Of a DNA stretch of 64,000 nt, positions 9,804 to 22,499 are shown piece by piece (positions within the stretch are counted from its first letter, which is position 1; every line of letters starts with the position of its first letter). The stretch comes from Clusia tigrina (lineage: Eukaryota > Arthropoda > Insecta > Diptera > Clusiidae), in assembly GCA_920105625.2 (NCBI GenBank), contig OV050030.1, positions 428,388,240-428,452,239 of the forward strand, written 5' to 3'. Under the pieces are notes generated by a model. That model did no database searches and was not told where the DNA came from. It saw nothing but the letters and a program-made list of their open reading frames with translations. Both the position numbers and the translations under genes were made by a program.

Positions 9804-12800
9804 TTAAAATAACTGTTCAGCCAAAGTGCCAACTAATGTTCCCAAAGTCATGGAGGACCCTTCTTTGAACTTGAGACCTATTGTTTTGCCGTACGTTTGA
9901 ATGAAAAAAGCACGCACAGAATTCAAGCGTTGTTTTCGTCTGTAAAGAGTGTAAAATTTATATTTATTTATAGAAAAAATCCATTCACACATACAGAGTT
10001 AACGGGTTCCTGAGACCTCCAGTACTTGACCCCGCCGCCTCTTTTCCAGCATTTAATGTGTTGGAAGATTTAGTGCTTCCCTTTGAAATGCCATTGAAGG
10101 AGTCATCTGAGCAATCACGCGCCATGTAACTTCCGTTTAACACCGAATCGATTGATCCTGTGTCAGTGACAACTTGCCAACTGCCATGCGAAGACGTGGA
10201 TTCGTGCCGCTGCCGTGCAGCATTTGTGCCCGGTACAGATATTGGACTAGTTTTTGTACTGTGATAGGGAGAGGGTTAATTCCAATGTTTCTAAAATATA
10301 AATGGTAAAAGAGAGGTCCATCTATCTACCGTACCGCTTTGAATTCGGCGAACGGCCACACCCTGTGCCCCCTGCTATGCTGGTCGCTGGCGCTGCCGTT
10401 GTTGTACCAAGAAAATTATCAGTTGCTAACATATCACAGTTTGCGAAGCTTTCATTGCTATCGTTGTCGAAATTAAGCAGCAAGTCTCTGAAATTAGAGT
10501 AAAATTTAAAAATTTAAACAAATGCCAATTTATTTAAAAGAAAGTCGCAATAAGAGATTTAACAATGACAAACATTAAACGCCCAGGAACATGTGAGCCT
10601 CATAGCGATTTCCAAAGGTGCTATATACTTCAACTCACGATTAGTCTCTTAGTCTGGGGCATTTTCACCATTGTTGGATATTTGAATAGAATTTGGCATA
10701 AATAAGTATACCTAGGGGTCTCCTCAAGACAACCAGATTTGCCTATTTGCAAAATCGAACAAGTCACACTTGTTCTCCAAATATGAACTGTAGATAGTCA
10801 TTTAAAATGACCACGATTTTCTTTCAGAGAATATAAGCCCACCATCCCGTAATTTACATTTGTCCATGAAATAGGTTCTGCCTACACAACATTATAACAG
10901 GTGAGGGGTGAGATTTCAATGAGTAACTATCAACCGGACGCATTTTGGAATGATATTGGCATAATTACTACAATAAATTACCTCTTACTTAATTAACTGT
11001 TAAAAACCATTGGTATTATTTATAAATATATATGTTAATGCTTCGCCTAAGTTATAAGTATCAGTTATAATATATCAAGAATTTGCTCTAGTATGCTTGC
11101 ATTATAAACAGACACTTTAGAATTGTATTTTCAGCATTGAAGGTATCTAGAATCTCATAGTCAGTGTAATATGTCAGTGAGTATGCTTTTTGCTTCCACT
11201 CCAACCTAACCTAACGCTCTAGGTGTGTATATTTTAAATAGAATACTCTATTTCTTTGTGTGCACTTACTCTTTCGATGTTTCCTCATCTGTCTTTAAAA
11301 CAATAACACTACTACCACTGCTGCTTGAAGTTTTTGTACGTCTTCTGGAATTTTTGAGCAAATGTTACATTAAAGACGTATTTATATCATATTATATAAA
11401 ATTACCTGTGTTCGGTGACACTAAACTCTTCGTCCGTAATATACTTGAGCAGATGGAAGCAAAAAAACATAATGTCTTCACTATGCTTCAGTCGTGTCGG
11501 CAGCTGGTGTCCAAAAAGATACCAGTCGTATGCAACAGTAAAATAAGCGATTTGCATTGAATTCAATGACTGGTGAATGAGTCCGTCGGCCCATAGTGAT
11601 AACCGCACTAACGAGATGAACAGTGGCGTACGATCCCAACCACTGATGCAATGGATAAGCAGTCCTGAGTTTTCCTCCTGAATATATTTAAGCGTGGCCT
11701 TAAGGTAGTTTTGCGTTATCAGCACTAGGTCCCATTTTTTGTAGTCACTCCAACTAATATCCATGTCTGTGAGAGGTCCAATTTTAGGAACACTTATAAT
11801 GGCATCATTGAACGCTAGTTTCCAGTTGTAAAAGAGGTTCTTCGCCATGTAATTATTGTCGCGAAAGTTCTTAAAAAATTCACAGCCGGGATAAGGCAAC
11901 GAGAGAATATTGAAATCTTCATAATGTTTTTCAGGATCAGCTTTTTCTGACGAAGAAACACTACAAATCGATAAAGAATAAACACATTTAGTTGGCACAC
12001 GTCTCACCCAATAATTTTCAATAAAATATAAAATTTTTAATGAAACTGTGAGAATTCATATTTTCTGCGCACTGCTTATTTATTTGATTAAAGCTATTTA
12101 AATTTCGGTCTATTTTCCTTGCCGTATGAGTAAAAATATTCATATCCGCTGAGTTGCTGGATCATAGAGTTCATACACTCTCTTCTAAAAGGTTGCCCTC
12201 GATAAAATAATTGGTATTTCTCCCCTCTCGTTGTGGTTCACTCTCATGGCAAAACCTCATTCCCAGTAACACACCTTTTCGTCCTTGTCCTTGCACACAT
12301 TGGACATACGTTTATTAAAAATACTGGAGACTATACATCCGACATAATTGGCCACTATAGTCAATGAGAGGCGCTTGTTTACCAACGATGGCCCCAGCCA
12401 ATGAGTGATTAAAGAGCTATAATATAGTTTTGACTTAGTGTTAGAACAAAATTTGGTCTGTGTTCACCTTCCTGGAAGGGAGTGTGTAAGTATAACCAGT
12501 AAAGAATTAATATAGTCCGTCGGACCAACTATTCCAAATGGACTACACATCGGTGTGTTGCCGTCAATATTTCATTTTAGTATTTATAGAATAATTGGAA
12601 GATTTAAAATTATACGTGGAGACATTGTGAAAAATGTTCTCTACAAAGAAATGGAATGCGACTTCTCCTGGATCTATTAGTGTTCTTTTTAACAAAGCAA
12701 CAACTGGGTGTGGTGGGGTCTGTACGTATTTCAAAAGTGTATAGAGCTCATAAGAATTTTCGAACTCAACTACATCGAAACTGATCTACCGGGTATCAAC

Positions 12801-15800
12801 ATGCTGTTTTGGTGCTAGGAGGAAATCCGGCATTAGATCTTTTCACTCTTGGGCAATACTCTTTACAAGAAGGGAGCCATAATTAAATCGACTGGTGTAT
12901 AAGTCTATCTGGCACGCTTTCTACTCTTCGACGTTGGAAACATTTTCCCAAATTAGATATTCACCAGAAAAGAATTCGGACATTCATATCAAACGACTAT
13001 TCCATATTCAAACAGTTATTACATCAAAATTGTTATGTTTCTAATATTGGAAATTCAATAAATATGCGGATTATACGTTGAAGGGAGTAAAATTGCTATT
13101 ATATGATTTTCACACTTACGTCATAAAATATTTGACCTTTTTCTTTTCAACCATTAGATCAACAATTGTGGATACATTTAGGGCATTCAGTAGTTGAACA
13201 TCGCTCTTGATAGCCTCTTGATAAGAGAAAGGCAATGGTTCGTTCAAATTACTCATCAACGATTCATCCGTGCACTCATTGTTCTCCTCATCGTTGGGTG
13301 AGCGGTCCGTGGTGTTCGTTCCGTTCAAGCAGTCGTAAGCATAGTCGACCACTTTCCGGCCATATGTTTCGTGCATCACAGATATAGTAGCAGAACGACA
13401 GATGTACTTGCCACGGAACATAATTACAGGAAAAACAAAACGTTGTCGGCAACGTGCATATTTCGCCGTCGCAATCAGCTCTCGAATTTTCGTAATATCG
13501 TAGAGATCTTCATAAATTGTGTTTTGTTGCGACTTTTGGGAATGTGCTAGTGTTGCCGCTGGTAGTTGCAATGGTGATGGTGGTAGTAGTGGCGATGGTG
13601 GTGGTGGTGATGATTGTTGTTGTTGCGGATGCAGTGAATTGCCGAAAGTTAGAAATGTGTGAATCCCGTTTTTGTTTCCCGAATTGGTGTTTAGTGAGTT
13701 CGGCGAATTCATATTATTCTCACTTGGCGCCATCCCAGTGTGACTATGCTGATATTCGGGAAAAAACAAACATCCGGGATATCGTGAACAGTATTGGCCA
13801 TTTTTGTTATCAAGTTCAATAATATTATAATCTAGTTTGAAAAGCTGTGCGCATTTCTTCACAATGGCATGATCCTGTAAAGAAAAAATGGTCATATTTA
13901 ACTCATATATTAATAATGAATGAATACGCTTTTAAATTATGATGCACATCGCGCATTGTTTTGCATCGCACTTTTCGGGTATTGGAATAGTTGAGTTCAA
14001 TGGACAAAAAAGCATTTCCACTTCAGTATTTTTTTTTAAACAAATTACTAAAAAATGAAAAAACAACTGATGAAAGAATATTCCTCAAACCAATTTCGTG
14101 TGTTAACCTTTTTGGGTTTACAAGGGGCGGCAGAGCAAGTTTTGGAAACGAGTATATTGGACGATGGTAAACATCTTTTCAATATCTGGTATGACTAGGA
14201 CCCTTCTATGAGTAAGTATTTTCTCCACTTGCCAGCCAAATCAACTCTGTTCCACAATAATGAAGACGCAACCAGTAGGAACATATAAGGATGCCTTACT
14301 AATGTGTGCCCTGCACTGTGGGAGTTTCAGTCTCAATGTCCCATCTGTCCACTTTAAGTTGAATTTTTATTCATCCTCAAAAATTACTTTTTGTCCACGT
14401 TAAATTTTGTTTTTATCGACGACATTGGGTTTTTCTGCTTATTCTGCACGAACGATCTCTATGAAATCTTGTTTGAGCTTCCAGGAGATCTTTCTGTAAT
14501 TTTGTGGCAGGCAAACATGGAATTGAAGAGAACACAAATGTCTCAATTTGTTTCGAACTATGGCATGATCCAAGGCTCTGACCTCCAATTGGAGTAGAAA
14601 GTTAAATAGAAAAATATGAGTTCAATAACTGTTTCTTCAATGATCATCAAGTCATCCAACCTCAAGTCACCCAACCTACATGGACCTATGGCTGCAAACT
14701 ATGGAGCTGTGCCTACAATAGTAACATATCGTTAATTCTACGATTCCAGAACAAAGTACTAAAATGATTGTTGATCCGGCATGGTATATACCAAACTCTC
14801 ATGACCTTGTCCTGATATACGAGTTGAATCTGTAACGAGACTACTTCAAACTTTTACCTCCATTTATGCTCATAGGCTTAAAAGCGTCAATGCCCATCGA
14901 TCCCAAAATGTATGTATATGTTGATCCAGCGATCTTGCGACAGAAAAATACAGTTTCCAATTGTTAGTTTCTATTACAAGTAAGTACAAGAAATATTCTA
15001 CAGTAGTGCTAGACCAGAGTAGTCACATTGGCTCAAATTACAACTTAAATGTAAAAATAAGAACCTATACCATATACCATCAAAACTACAAAGAAATTCA
15101 AAATTCTTGGCTAAAATGTGGATGGAAATTCATGTATACTGACGGCTCCAAGAAAACAAACGGTTCCGGATTTGCTGTGATAAATGCTAACATGGAAGTA
15201 CTCCAAGTATCCCAATTACCTGCATACTCCTCAATATTTACAGCCGAAGCCGAAGCAATATATACAGCTTTAAAATATTGCAAAATACAAAAAGGAAAGT
15301 ATATTATATGCTCCGATTCACAGTCGGTTATCAAAGCTGTTCAAAACCCATCACACGGCGACGAAACAGTATGCAAAATTCGTGATATTTTAATCACACT
15401 TCCCCATAAAACAAAAATAATGTGGATACCGGGACACGCTGGAATTATTGGAAATACCCTGGCCGACGCAGCCGCAAAATATGCTACAAGTGCACCACTT
15501 TTAATTCATCCCACATACAGCAGAAGCGACTTAAAAAACCAAATAAATGCATACCATTCTATCCAATCCAACGAAAACAAAACTGGACTCAATACTCGCA
15601 CAATTATAAACTAATTAACCCAGACGGGAATGCATCCAGATACCCAAGTAACATATCCAAATTGAACTTACGAAAATACATAAGGATCCGTCTTGGGCAC
15701 ACATTGATCACACATAAATATTTATTTGAAGGAACATTACCACCAACTTGCCCACTTTGCAACTCCCACACACTAACAATAGTCCATCTCATCAACAGCT

Positions 15801-17307
15801 GCCCGACTGTGGTTCAAAAACAACTACATTTTTTTAAACAAATCATTTTACCACATGCATTACAAAATATATCCACAGAAAACATAAAAGACGTAACTTC
15901 ACTGCTCCACCTCTGTCAGATTTACTTTGACATATAAATATAAAATATATATGTATATACTTTTATTAGTTTAATACTAGTTAATTTTATTAATAGTTAG
16001 GCCGAAGACCTTAGTTGTTAGTTGCCTAGGTAATAAGTTTAGTATTGAATTTATTTGTGTATAAACTTTTTTAAAAATAAAATAAATAAATAAAGAACCT
16101 ATATCCCTAAGTCAAGAACCATTATTAACCTAAAGCTTTAAATTGTTAAGTCTCTTATGTAAAGTTTGGCCTCCAATATCACAAAGACAAGGATCCTGCC
16201 ATGTAGGCGTTCAGACCTCATCATATAAATGCACATACATTTTTTATCACCAAATATTCTTGGCTTAAATGTGTGCCATTGTGAGTGCATAGGTAGGCAG
16301 TGGTTTTTAGTACAATAGATGTTAAAAAATCACTGCCGGTTCATTGTTATTCGGCGCTATAAATCTAGTTGACAATTTTATGTCTCCAATAGCAGTCATG
16401 CTGAAAGAACTCTGCTATTCCAACATGATTTGTGTAATAAGCAAGAGAGCTAACGTTATTTTTGCCACCACTGTTCTAGCGAACGGTTTTCTGACTACAT
16501 GAACGGTTTAAGAGATCAAACGGTTCTTCTCTCACAAAATGTCCAATCAACTGCCGTTATAACAGTAACCAAAACGTTCTTTACCCTACATCAGGCAGTA
16601 TAGATACTGAAGGCTGCATGGCGCGCTACTTAGCTTGAGTTGAATACCAAACTACCATTAGAAGTAAAGCTGAAAAATTAATATATAAATTAAGGAGAGC
16701 TATGGACTGGACACTTTTCTTATCATGATATATGTGCATACATTTTATTGAGAAAACTAAGTTGATGAGCAAATTCAAATATGTATGTAAGGCATAACAA
16801 TCAAGTCCTGTGTGAAACTAATTAATAACGGATAAAAGCGGATTCTTCTTGGTGAACAACCTCCGATTAGTATACAGTGTAAATTAAATTTTTCTGGGGT
16901 CTAACTGGTCTGTATAATGCACGACAAAATCGTGCTGCTTTAAAACGTAAAACCAATATCGGTCAAATACGAAAATATAAAGTAAACACTGTCCTCGCTT
17001 GGGTATAATACCACTGGTTTGCGCTGCAATATGTAGACTTTTGTTATAAGAAAGCGTTGGAGTATTGGGTAGGATCAGCAGTAAGTCCAAAGTTCTGCTT
17101 GTCTTGCAGTAAATTATCATATTACAGTTATCTCGTGCATGTAGAGGTTATGTCCTTGAAATTGATGTTGGCAAAACTAAAATATTAAAGTTCCCTTCTC
17201 GTACTCACCTCCGTCCCTTCCTCACATGATCCTGTTTCGAATGATTTTTTTTCGAAAATTTTCAACAAATCGTGCAAATCCTCCTGCGTCACCTGTATGT
17301 CGCACAT
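9804..17307 (-). CDS. EDTP: EDTP: myotubularin-related phosphoinositide phosphatase (MTMR14/Jumpy)
   Basis: Six exons, all joined in consistent phase: 17209-17307, 13120-13874, 11406-11960, 10335-10487, 9989-10258, 9804-9939; 655 residues. The phosphatase removes the 3-phosphate of PI3P and PI(3,5)P2 and restrains autophagy; in Drosophila it was found as egg-derived tyrosine phosphatase. The Cys-X5-Arg loop HCISGWDRTPLFISLVRLSL is intact (Cys about residue 389). Other family blocks are KYARCRQRFVFPVIMFRGKY, SLPYPGCEFFK and YDWYLFGHQLP. The tail has SSHGSWQVVTDTGSIDSV and VRAFFIQTYGKTIGLKF, which match the MTMR14 C-terminus. Exon 2 carries a Q/P-rich insert. Start chosen at MCDIQVTQEDLHDLL; an in-frame upstream ATG at 17374-17376 would add 23 residues. 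The exon 4 donor (GTACGG) is weak but is required by phase. Another small exon between 10.5 and 11.4 kb cannot be excluded. Confidence 0.88.
12008..13119. other. EDTP intron 2
   Basis: Intron of about 1.16 kb (11961-13119). The part 12500-13020 is less AT-rich than the rest and may be an old repeat, but no frame or terminal structure identifies it. Confidence 0.5.
14681..14910 (+). pseudogene. Jockey-clade LINE remnant (post-RT region) in EDTP intron 1
   Basis: The plus strand encodes WTYGCKLWSCAYNSNIS and then LRFQNKVLK. After a frame change comes MIVDPAWYIPNS, followed by VESVTRLLQTFTSIYAHRLK. This order (TYG.QLWG.A..SNI...QRFQ.K.LR, then MIV.APWY..N..., then V......YA.R...H) is the typical segment after the reverse transcriptase of Jockey-like non-LTR elements. 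Stops and frameshifts show it is dead. No ends are visible. Confidence 0.65.
15059..15069. repeat. Left target-site duplication of the I-like LINE
   Basis: AAGAACCTATA, repeated exactly at 16093-16103 just after the A-rich tail of the element. Confidence 0.75.
15070..16092 (+). mobile_element. 5'-truncated I-like non-LTR retrotransposon, RNase H and C-terminus
   Basis: A 1.02-kb LINE copy inserted in EDTP intron 1, antisense to the gene. It encodes a complete RNase H domain with the four acidic catalytic residues visible in MYTDGSKKTNGSGF, FTAEAEAIYTALKY, ICSDSQSVIKA and GHAGIIGNTLADAAAKYA. A C-terminal zinc-knuckle-like block, CPLCNSHTLTIVHLINSCP, follows. The frame shifts once, near 15570-15590 in an A-rich run, so the protein lies in two frames (15070-15614 and about 15575-15937). 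The 3' end is a TAAA-repeat tail (about 16069-16092). Perfect 11-bp duplications flank it at 15059-15069 and 16093-16103. RNase H plus a short-repeat tail fits the I clade; the clade is inference. The near-intact coding suggests a recent insertion. Confidence 0.8.
16104..17208. other. Rest of EDTP intron 1, 5' part
   Basis: About 1.1 kb of intronic DNA between the LINE insertion and EDTP exon 1, with no recognised feature. Confidence 0.5.
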
Positions 17308-18916
17308 TTTTCCTTCGACACATTTATTTTCACTTCCAACAATTTCAACCCTATTGTACGATCCACAGGCTAACACTATTAATTAACTTGGTATGAATTT
17401 AAATTGAACGCATATGTATTTAGAAATATACCTTTATACTTAAGTTATAAATATTTGACTCTGGCTGAATGCAATCGTTGACGCAGTTCGAAATCGGCAA
17501 ATCGCTACGTCTTGCTTTTTTAACTAACGTTTCAGCACTTGCGGAAAATATAAAACAACGCCTTTTCCACTGCGCAATTTAACACCAGGTTTGTCGCACC
17601 CGGAAAAGCGCAGTTATTAATTCCGTTATATCGACACTATGCATAGATTATCGTAAATTGCTCCTTCCAGTATAATATTGATAATATTCTTTAGATTTTA
17701 TTTCAAAAATTTATTTTACAAAATTGAATATTAATAAACGCACGAGCACTAAAATAGAAGCGATAGCAAAAGCACTCAAATCAATTGCTCTCTGTTTTTG
17801 ACAAATCGGTGGCAGAAAGTCAGGGATGGAAAAAATGTAGCATGTGTGGCGCAACACTGATTTGGCTTTCAAAATTAGTTTTTACGTACGGAAAATTGCT
17901 TTTTGTCAGTGGTCGTTCTGTGTCGCTTATATGGCACCACTTTGAATTCGAAAAAATTAAATAACGACAATTTAAGACGAAGTAATAATTTTGAAATACT
18001 ATAGAAAAAGGATACACAAATTTAAGAAGCAGCTCTCATATAAACGGACTTAATTGGTATTTACTAAATGAATAATATTTGATAAATAAGTTTTAGTAGT
18101 GCTGAAGGTATATGTTATAAATATTTACATGCGCCAACTGTATTAATTTAATTAGTATTATATTAATTTGTATCGATGAGATTTATATAATTTACTAGAA
18201 TAATATAGCTAGTGGAAAGTGTGCTTATCTTGCAGTCGAAGTTTCGAATCCCGGCCCATGTATTATTTTGTTACGAGTCGCGCGCTTTTTTGCTGGTACG
18301 AACACTTTTTGCCCTAAAAATGTTGTGAACATAATTATTTTGTGCTATATTTTAGGTATATTAGTTCATATACAAAAAACACTTTGTTGAAACTTCGCCG
18401 AATTTGGTATATATGTATGTTCTGGTACCCCAGATCGATGTAAATTTCTTTGATTAAATTAGACAAATTTTTTCAGCCACACAAAAATGCATTATTTATA
18501 ATGAAGAAACAACCCCTGTACTTGTTTGATATTAGATAATATATACTCTCTTTTTCGAACCCGCCCTAGTTTTATAGTTTGCAACCGTGAGGAAGATGAT
18601 TTGAAACCACGTTGTAAGCGGCGGTAGGAATGAAAATCGAGGACTTTATTTTTCTGTTTTTATTATTTTACAGTTTATTAATATCACACAAATTTAAATA
18701 TATTTGAATCCTGTACAATGTTCACTTTTTTCTCTGGATATGCTTACTTTCAATAGGTATATATGTAGGTATGCAAAAAAGGATTTGCTAAGTACTGATT
18801 TTTCTCAATCAATGCTGAATAACACTAATTATATACATATTATCTTTACGCTATACTATAAAATAAATACAATTTATTGCCGATTAAACAAAGCACTGCG
18901 AAATATTTTAATAAAT
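17308..18916. other. Intergenic region: EDTP promoter and TMEM18 3' side
   Basis: About 1.6 kb between two minus-strand genes. The proximal 350 bases upstream of EDTP must hold its promoter, but no convincing core element is visible. No frame of interest. Confidence 0.5.
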
Positions 18917-20120
18917 TCATTCTGTTTTTTTGTGCAAAGAGTTGGTACAGTTTCTTGAGTGTTTGCGTTGAGCTTCTTGCAATTGTGCAGTTTTTAATCT
19001 AGCCATTAATTCTGTTGTGTTGTACAGCCAGCCACCCTTAAATAAAAATGTTTATTATATATTTAGCTTTAATTAATTTTAAGTGTTTAAATGAAATTTG
19101 CTTAATAAAAAGAAATTAATGTATTATTTTATTTTGTCCATTCTCAAAGTCTCTGGTGTTGCACATTTACTAAAAGTTTGTTTTTCCTTCTCGCTGCTGC
19201 TAGAGCAAGTCTGTCTTGGAATATAAAAGCACTGGAATTAGCTAATGTAATCGTGACGTGGCATACAAACTGCCTATTAGAAATCTGGTATGTAAGCAGC
19301 GAATTATTCGTACGCAGGAAACAAATCTATAACCAACAGACCTTCTATGCTATCTTACAAAGACTACTCGTTAACTGTTGTTAATATTCTCGTCATGAAT
19401 CATGAATTTTCTGTACACGAAAACTATTAACATTTTTACTCTTCCCGAGTAGTATCATCGGTCTACAAAAGCGAACTCTGTTCAACATACATTAAACTTT
19501 TGGTAGCATGGGAACTATGGGCAGTTCGAAATATAGTCGATGCACTGTCTGTGGCAATTTGACACATTTATTTCTAGATGCAAAAATAATCAAATATGTG
19601 TAGAAGCAAAATAAAATAGTGATTCATTATAAAAATATTCTCCTTAGTAATTGTTAAACAATTAGACACAATCCCAATACTTACAATCAAAAGCATACAA
19701 TTAAGTAGAATTGGTATAGAAAACAGAGTTGAAATGAAGAGGCCATTATAGTCGAAGTACTGCTGCCTAGAAAATCGGTGCCAGTTTTTAGCTGCATACT
19801 CGTTAAGACTTTCGGAGAAATAAGCTGCAGCGACTGAAAGAAGTAATGGTAAAAAATAAATATAATTTTAATTAATATAAAATGCACTTACGCAATATCA
19901 AAAATAAGAATATTTGAAAATTCGTGTTATTTCGTGTAAGGAGTGCTGTCAGCAACGTAAATACATGGAATAAAATAAGCCCAATAAGCCACGGATCTGT
20001 CCAGTCAATCTATGCAAAACGTAAATTAAAATTGTGCAATTTATTCTCATTAATACTTACAGAACATAGAAATGTCCAATAACTTGTGATTTCATTGATT
20101 TCCACCAAATTAGGATCCAT
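18917..20120 (-). CDS. Tmem18: TMEM18: transmembrane protein 18
   Basis: Four short exons on the minus strand: 20061-20120, 19892-20009, 19685-19833 and 18917-19036, with GTAAGT donors in the first three and phases 0, 1 and 0; 148 residues against about 140 in vertebrates. The protein starts MDPNLVEINEITSYWTFLCS. It continues with WTDPWLIGLILFHVFTLLTA (membrane segment 1) and a second hydrophobic stretch. Next comes the diagnostic YFSESLNEYAAKNWHRFSRQ, QYFDYNGLFIST with membrane segment 3, and a basic C-terminus (LKTAQLQEAQRKHSRN). TMEM18 is a small inner-nuclear-membrane protein with three or four membrane spans; vertebrate variants are linked to body mass, and a DNA-binding role has been proposed. 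None of the exons is long, so length-based frame finding misses this gene. Confidence 0.92.
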
Positions 20121-20682
20121 AATATTATGTTAACTGTTTGAAGTTTTTTAAGTTAAATTTTCTTCCTCTGAATTTACGCTATTTGTTTTCATTTATTATA
20201 CAGTGTATCTTTTTCATTATGACAAACCAGTGTTGGAAACAGTACAAATTAAAAAGTGTTTCTGGAGTATATTCTGACGGCAATAGTTTCAAATAGAATA
20301 TAGTATAAAAATACGTTCTTAAAAGTGCGAGGCTAAGACCAGGACGCACTTATTAATTGGCCGCAATGGAAACACTCTTCTCGATCGTTTTTTAAATACG
20401 TTCATTATTTTGTGCATTTCACCGATACGCTGTTTTCACCTAATTAACAAATCAACTGACAATAGAATTATAAAACTGTTGTTATGCTCTGCTGCTGTCT
20501 GTTATTAATGCTCCTTGGTTGAGACTAAAGATAGTTTTTAAATAATATTTTTCAATATACTTATCCGAAATAGAAGCGTTTTTTGCCTGATGTACTATGT
20601 TTGAACAAATTTTGTTGAACCAATTTTACTGAGGGAGAATGAAACACAACAACTTTTTGTTTGGTCTGCTTTACGCAGGGTA
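20121..20682. other. Upstream region of TMEM18
   Basis: About 560 bases between the TMEM18 start and the MITE, expected to contain its promoter. No individual site is convincing. Confidence 0.45.
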
Positions 20683-21031
20683 AAGGTGAATTTACTTACA
20701 TTGTGGCTGCAAGACGAAATTTTTTTGAACCAATTTTCCCTCAGTAGCTGTCAAAGTTGACATTATAGAAAAATGCGATAAAAACAAATATGCAAACAAT
20801 TGCAAATTTGCAATTTTTGTGAAGTTTGAACATTATGAAGAAATTGTGAATCTATTTAACTATTAAATATATTTTATATAAATTTTGTACCACTTTAAGC
20901 TGCTCTTAAGCATTTCTCCTTCCTCTCAATTTCGTCTATTTTGAACTGTATCAAATCACACATTGCTTATGTTTCACAATTCCGGAGGTACGAAATTCAC
21001 CTTGCAGTCATCATGTAAGTAAATTAACCTT
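20683..21031. mobile_element. MITE family A, copy 1
   Basis: A 349-bp copy of a family also present at 35484 and 48348. The left terminus begins AAGGTGAATTTACTTACA and the right terminus is its near reverse complement (TGTAAGTAAATTAACCTT), giving TIRs of about 31 bp. Internal text shared with the other copies includes GAACCAATTTTCCCT..., TATAGAAAAATGCGAT, CAAACAATTGCAAAT and ACAATTCCGGAGGTACGAAA. No coding capacity. This copy has the uninterrupted sequence CACTTTAAGC where copy 2 carries a nested insertion. The target-site duplication is not clear. Confidence 0.85.
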
Positions 21032-22499
21032 GCCATCTAATACATATCTACAGTCCACATGTGACAAACATTTCAAAAAATTCGTTTCATTGCAATTAAA
21101 GATTTCTTCTGGAGGTGTCACTCTCGCAATTTAATGATATTCAGATCAGAGAATGATTCAGATTTCTCTACCCGTCCTAATTTCTTATAAGGGTGATTGA
21201 AATCAGATTAAGACGCCGCTTTTTTTCAATGTCACTTTGTTCTATTTATAACAAGATCTTTGAGTGGATCTGATTGGGAAAACAGCAATTAGATATGATT
21301 GGAAACACACAACTCTCCCTACTGACTTTTACTAGATAATAATTATACTACGAATAATTTTTACGCTACGTACTAAATAAAATACAACAAATATTTTAAA
21401 TATTTCTTGAAGTTCTGCATAATAAACTTATAAATAATTAATATTAAAAAAATTTAATATATATATGTACGTCAAATATATTTAATTGGAATTTGGTTCA
21501 TGCAGGAGGAATTTGTTTGTCAAAATCTGCTGCTAATGTGAACAAAATTATAAACTAAGAAAATAGAAAATGCAGTGGTTTTCTCCTTTGTTTAATACTA
21601 CATTAATCAATGTCTAAATCAGGTTCATCGATGTCATGAAAAAATCAGTTTACTGAGGGTTTTTAAATCATTTAGTTTCCTCCCTTACAATACAATTATG
21701 GTCGAAATCCCGTCAGAGATTTTGCATGATATGGTAAAGAAAACAACTGAAATTTTTTGTTTAGAACCTTTCAAGAGGTGGTATGTACACGTCCGATTGT
21801 TAGCTCTACTGTCAAAATTGCATATGAAAGCCGAAAGAGGGGAATAGAAGCAGCGTATATAGGTTTATAAAAAACAGCTAGAAATTAATTAATTTATTAC
21901 GCTAAACGCAAGACAAGAAGTTGAGAACAGCATGTGGAATGCTGCCGTTGTTATTCTGTACTACATATTCATACTTAAATCTGTGCCCAAATTTCCAACC
22001 TCTCATTTGTCTGCCCTTTGGCATTTTTTATCAAGCTGTCACAAGGTAGTTTTCCTTTTATGATTTTTGGGAATTGAGTACAAAGCAATGTTCAGATAAT
22101 AATAAAATTTCACGGAAACACAATTACAATAATTTCCAAATTAAGAAATAATCGAAATCACTTCAAAAATAAATCCAATATAAAAATATATTTAAAAACG
22201 ACATAGATAAAATTTGTTGTATTTTGTAACAGATTCATAGCAAACCAGAAAGAAAAATTGCACAGACAGCTACGGCTACGAAAAAAGTTTGTGAACAAAA
22301 GCAATAAGAGTGATAGAGCAGATTTTCAGAAAACTGGTAGAATATAGTGAAAAATAATAAACGTGTTCCAGTGGGAGGGCAGTACCCAGACACCTCACGT
22401 CAGACCTGCCCTATCAATTCGACATCATCACTCGGATCCGTTACGCTAACCACCGATTTCTTTAATTGGCATTCGTTAGTGTCAATTCGCTAAACGGAC
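21032..22499. other. Upstream region and 5' UTR of the USP gene
   Basis: About 1.5 kb. The last 250 bases are less AT-rich and probably include the 5' UTR. No gene is seen. Confidence 0.45.

Noticed and set aside
13517..13822. 101-codon plus-strand frame rich in valine
   Set aside because: It is the antisense of the Q/P-rich stretch of EDTP exon 2; composition is explained by the repeat.
18235..18262. Pol III B-box-like text (GTTTCGAATCCCGG)
   Set aside because: No cloverleaf: the sequence upstream does not pair with the 3' side and no A box is at proper spacing, so no tRNA or SINE is called.
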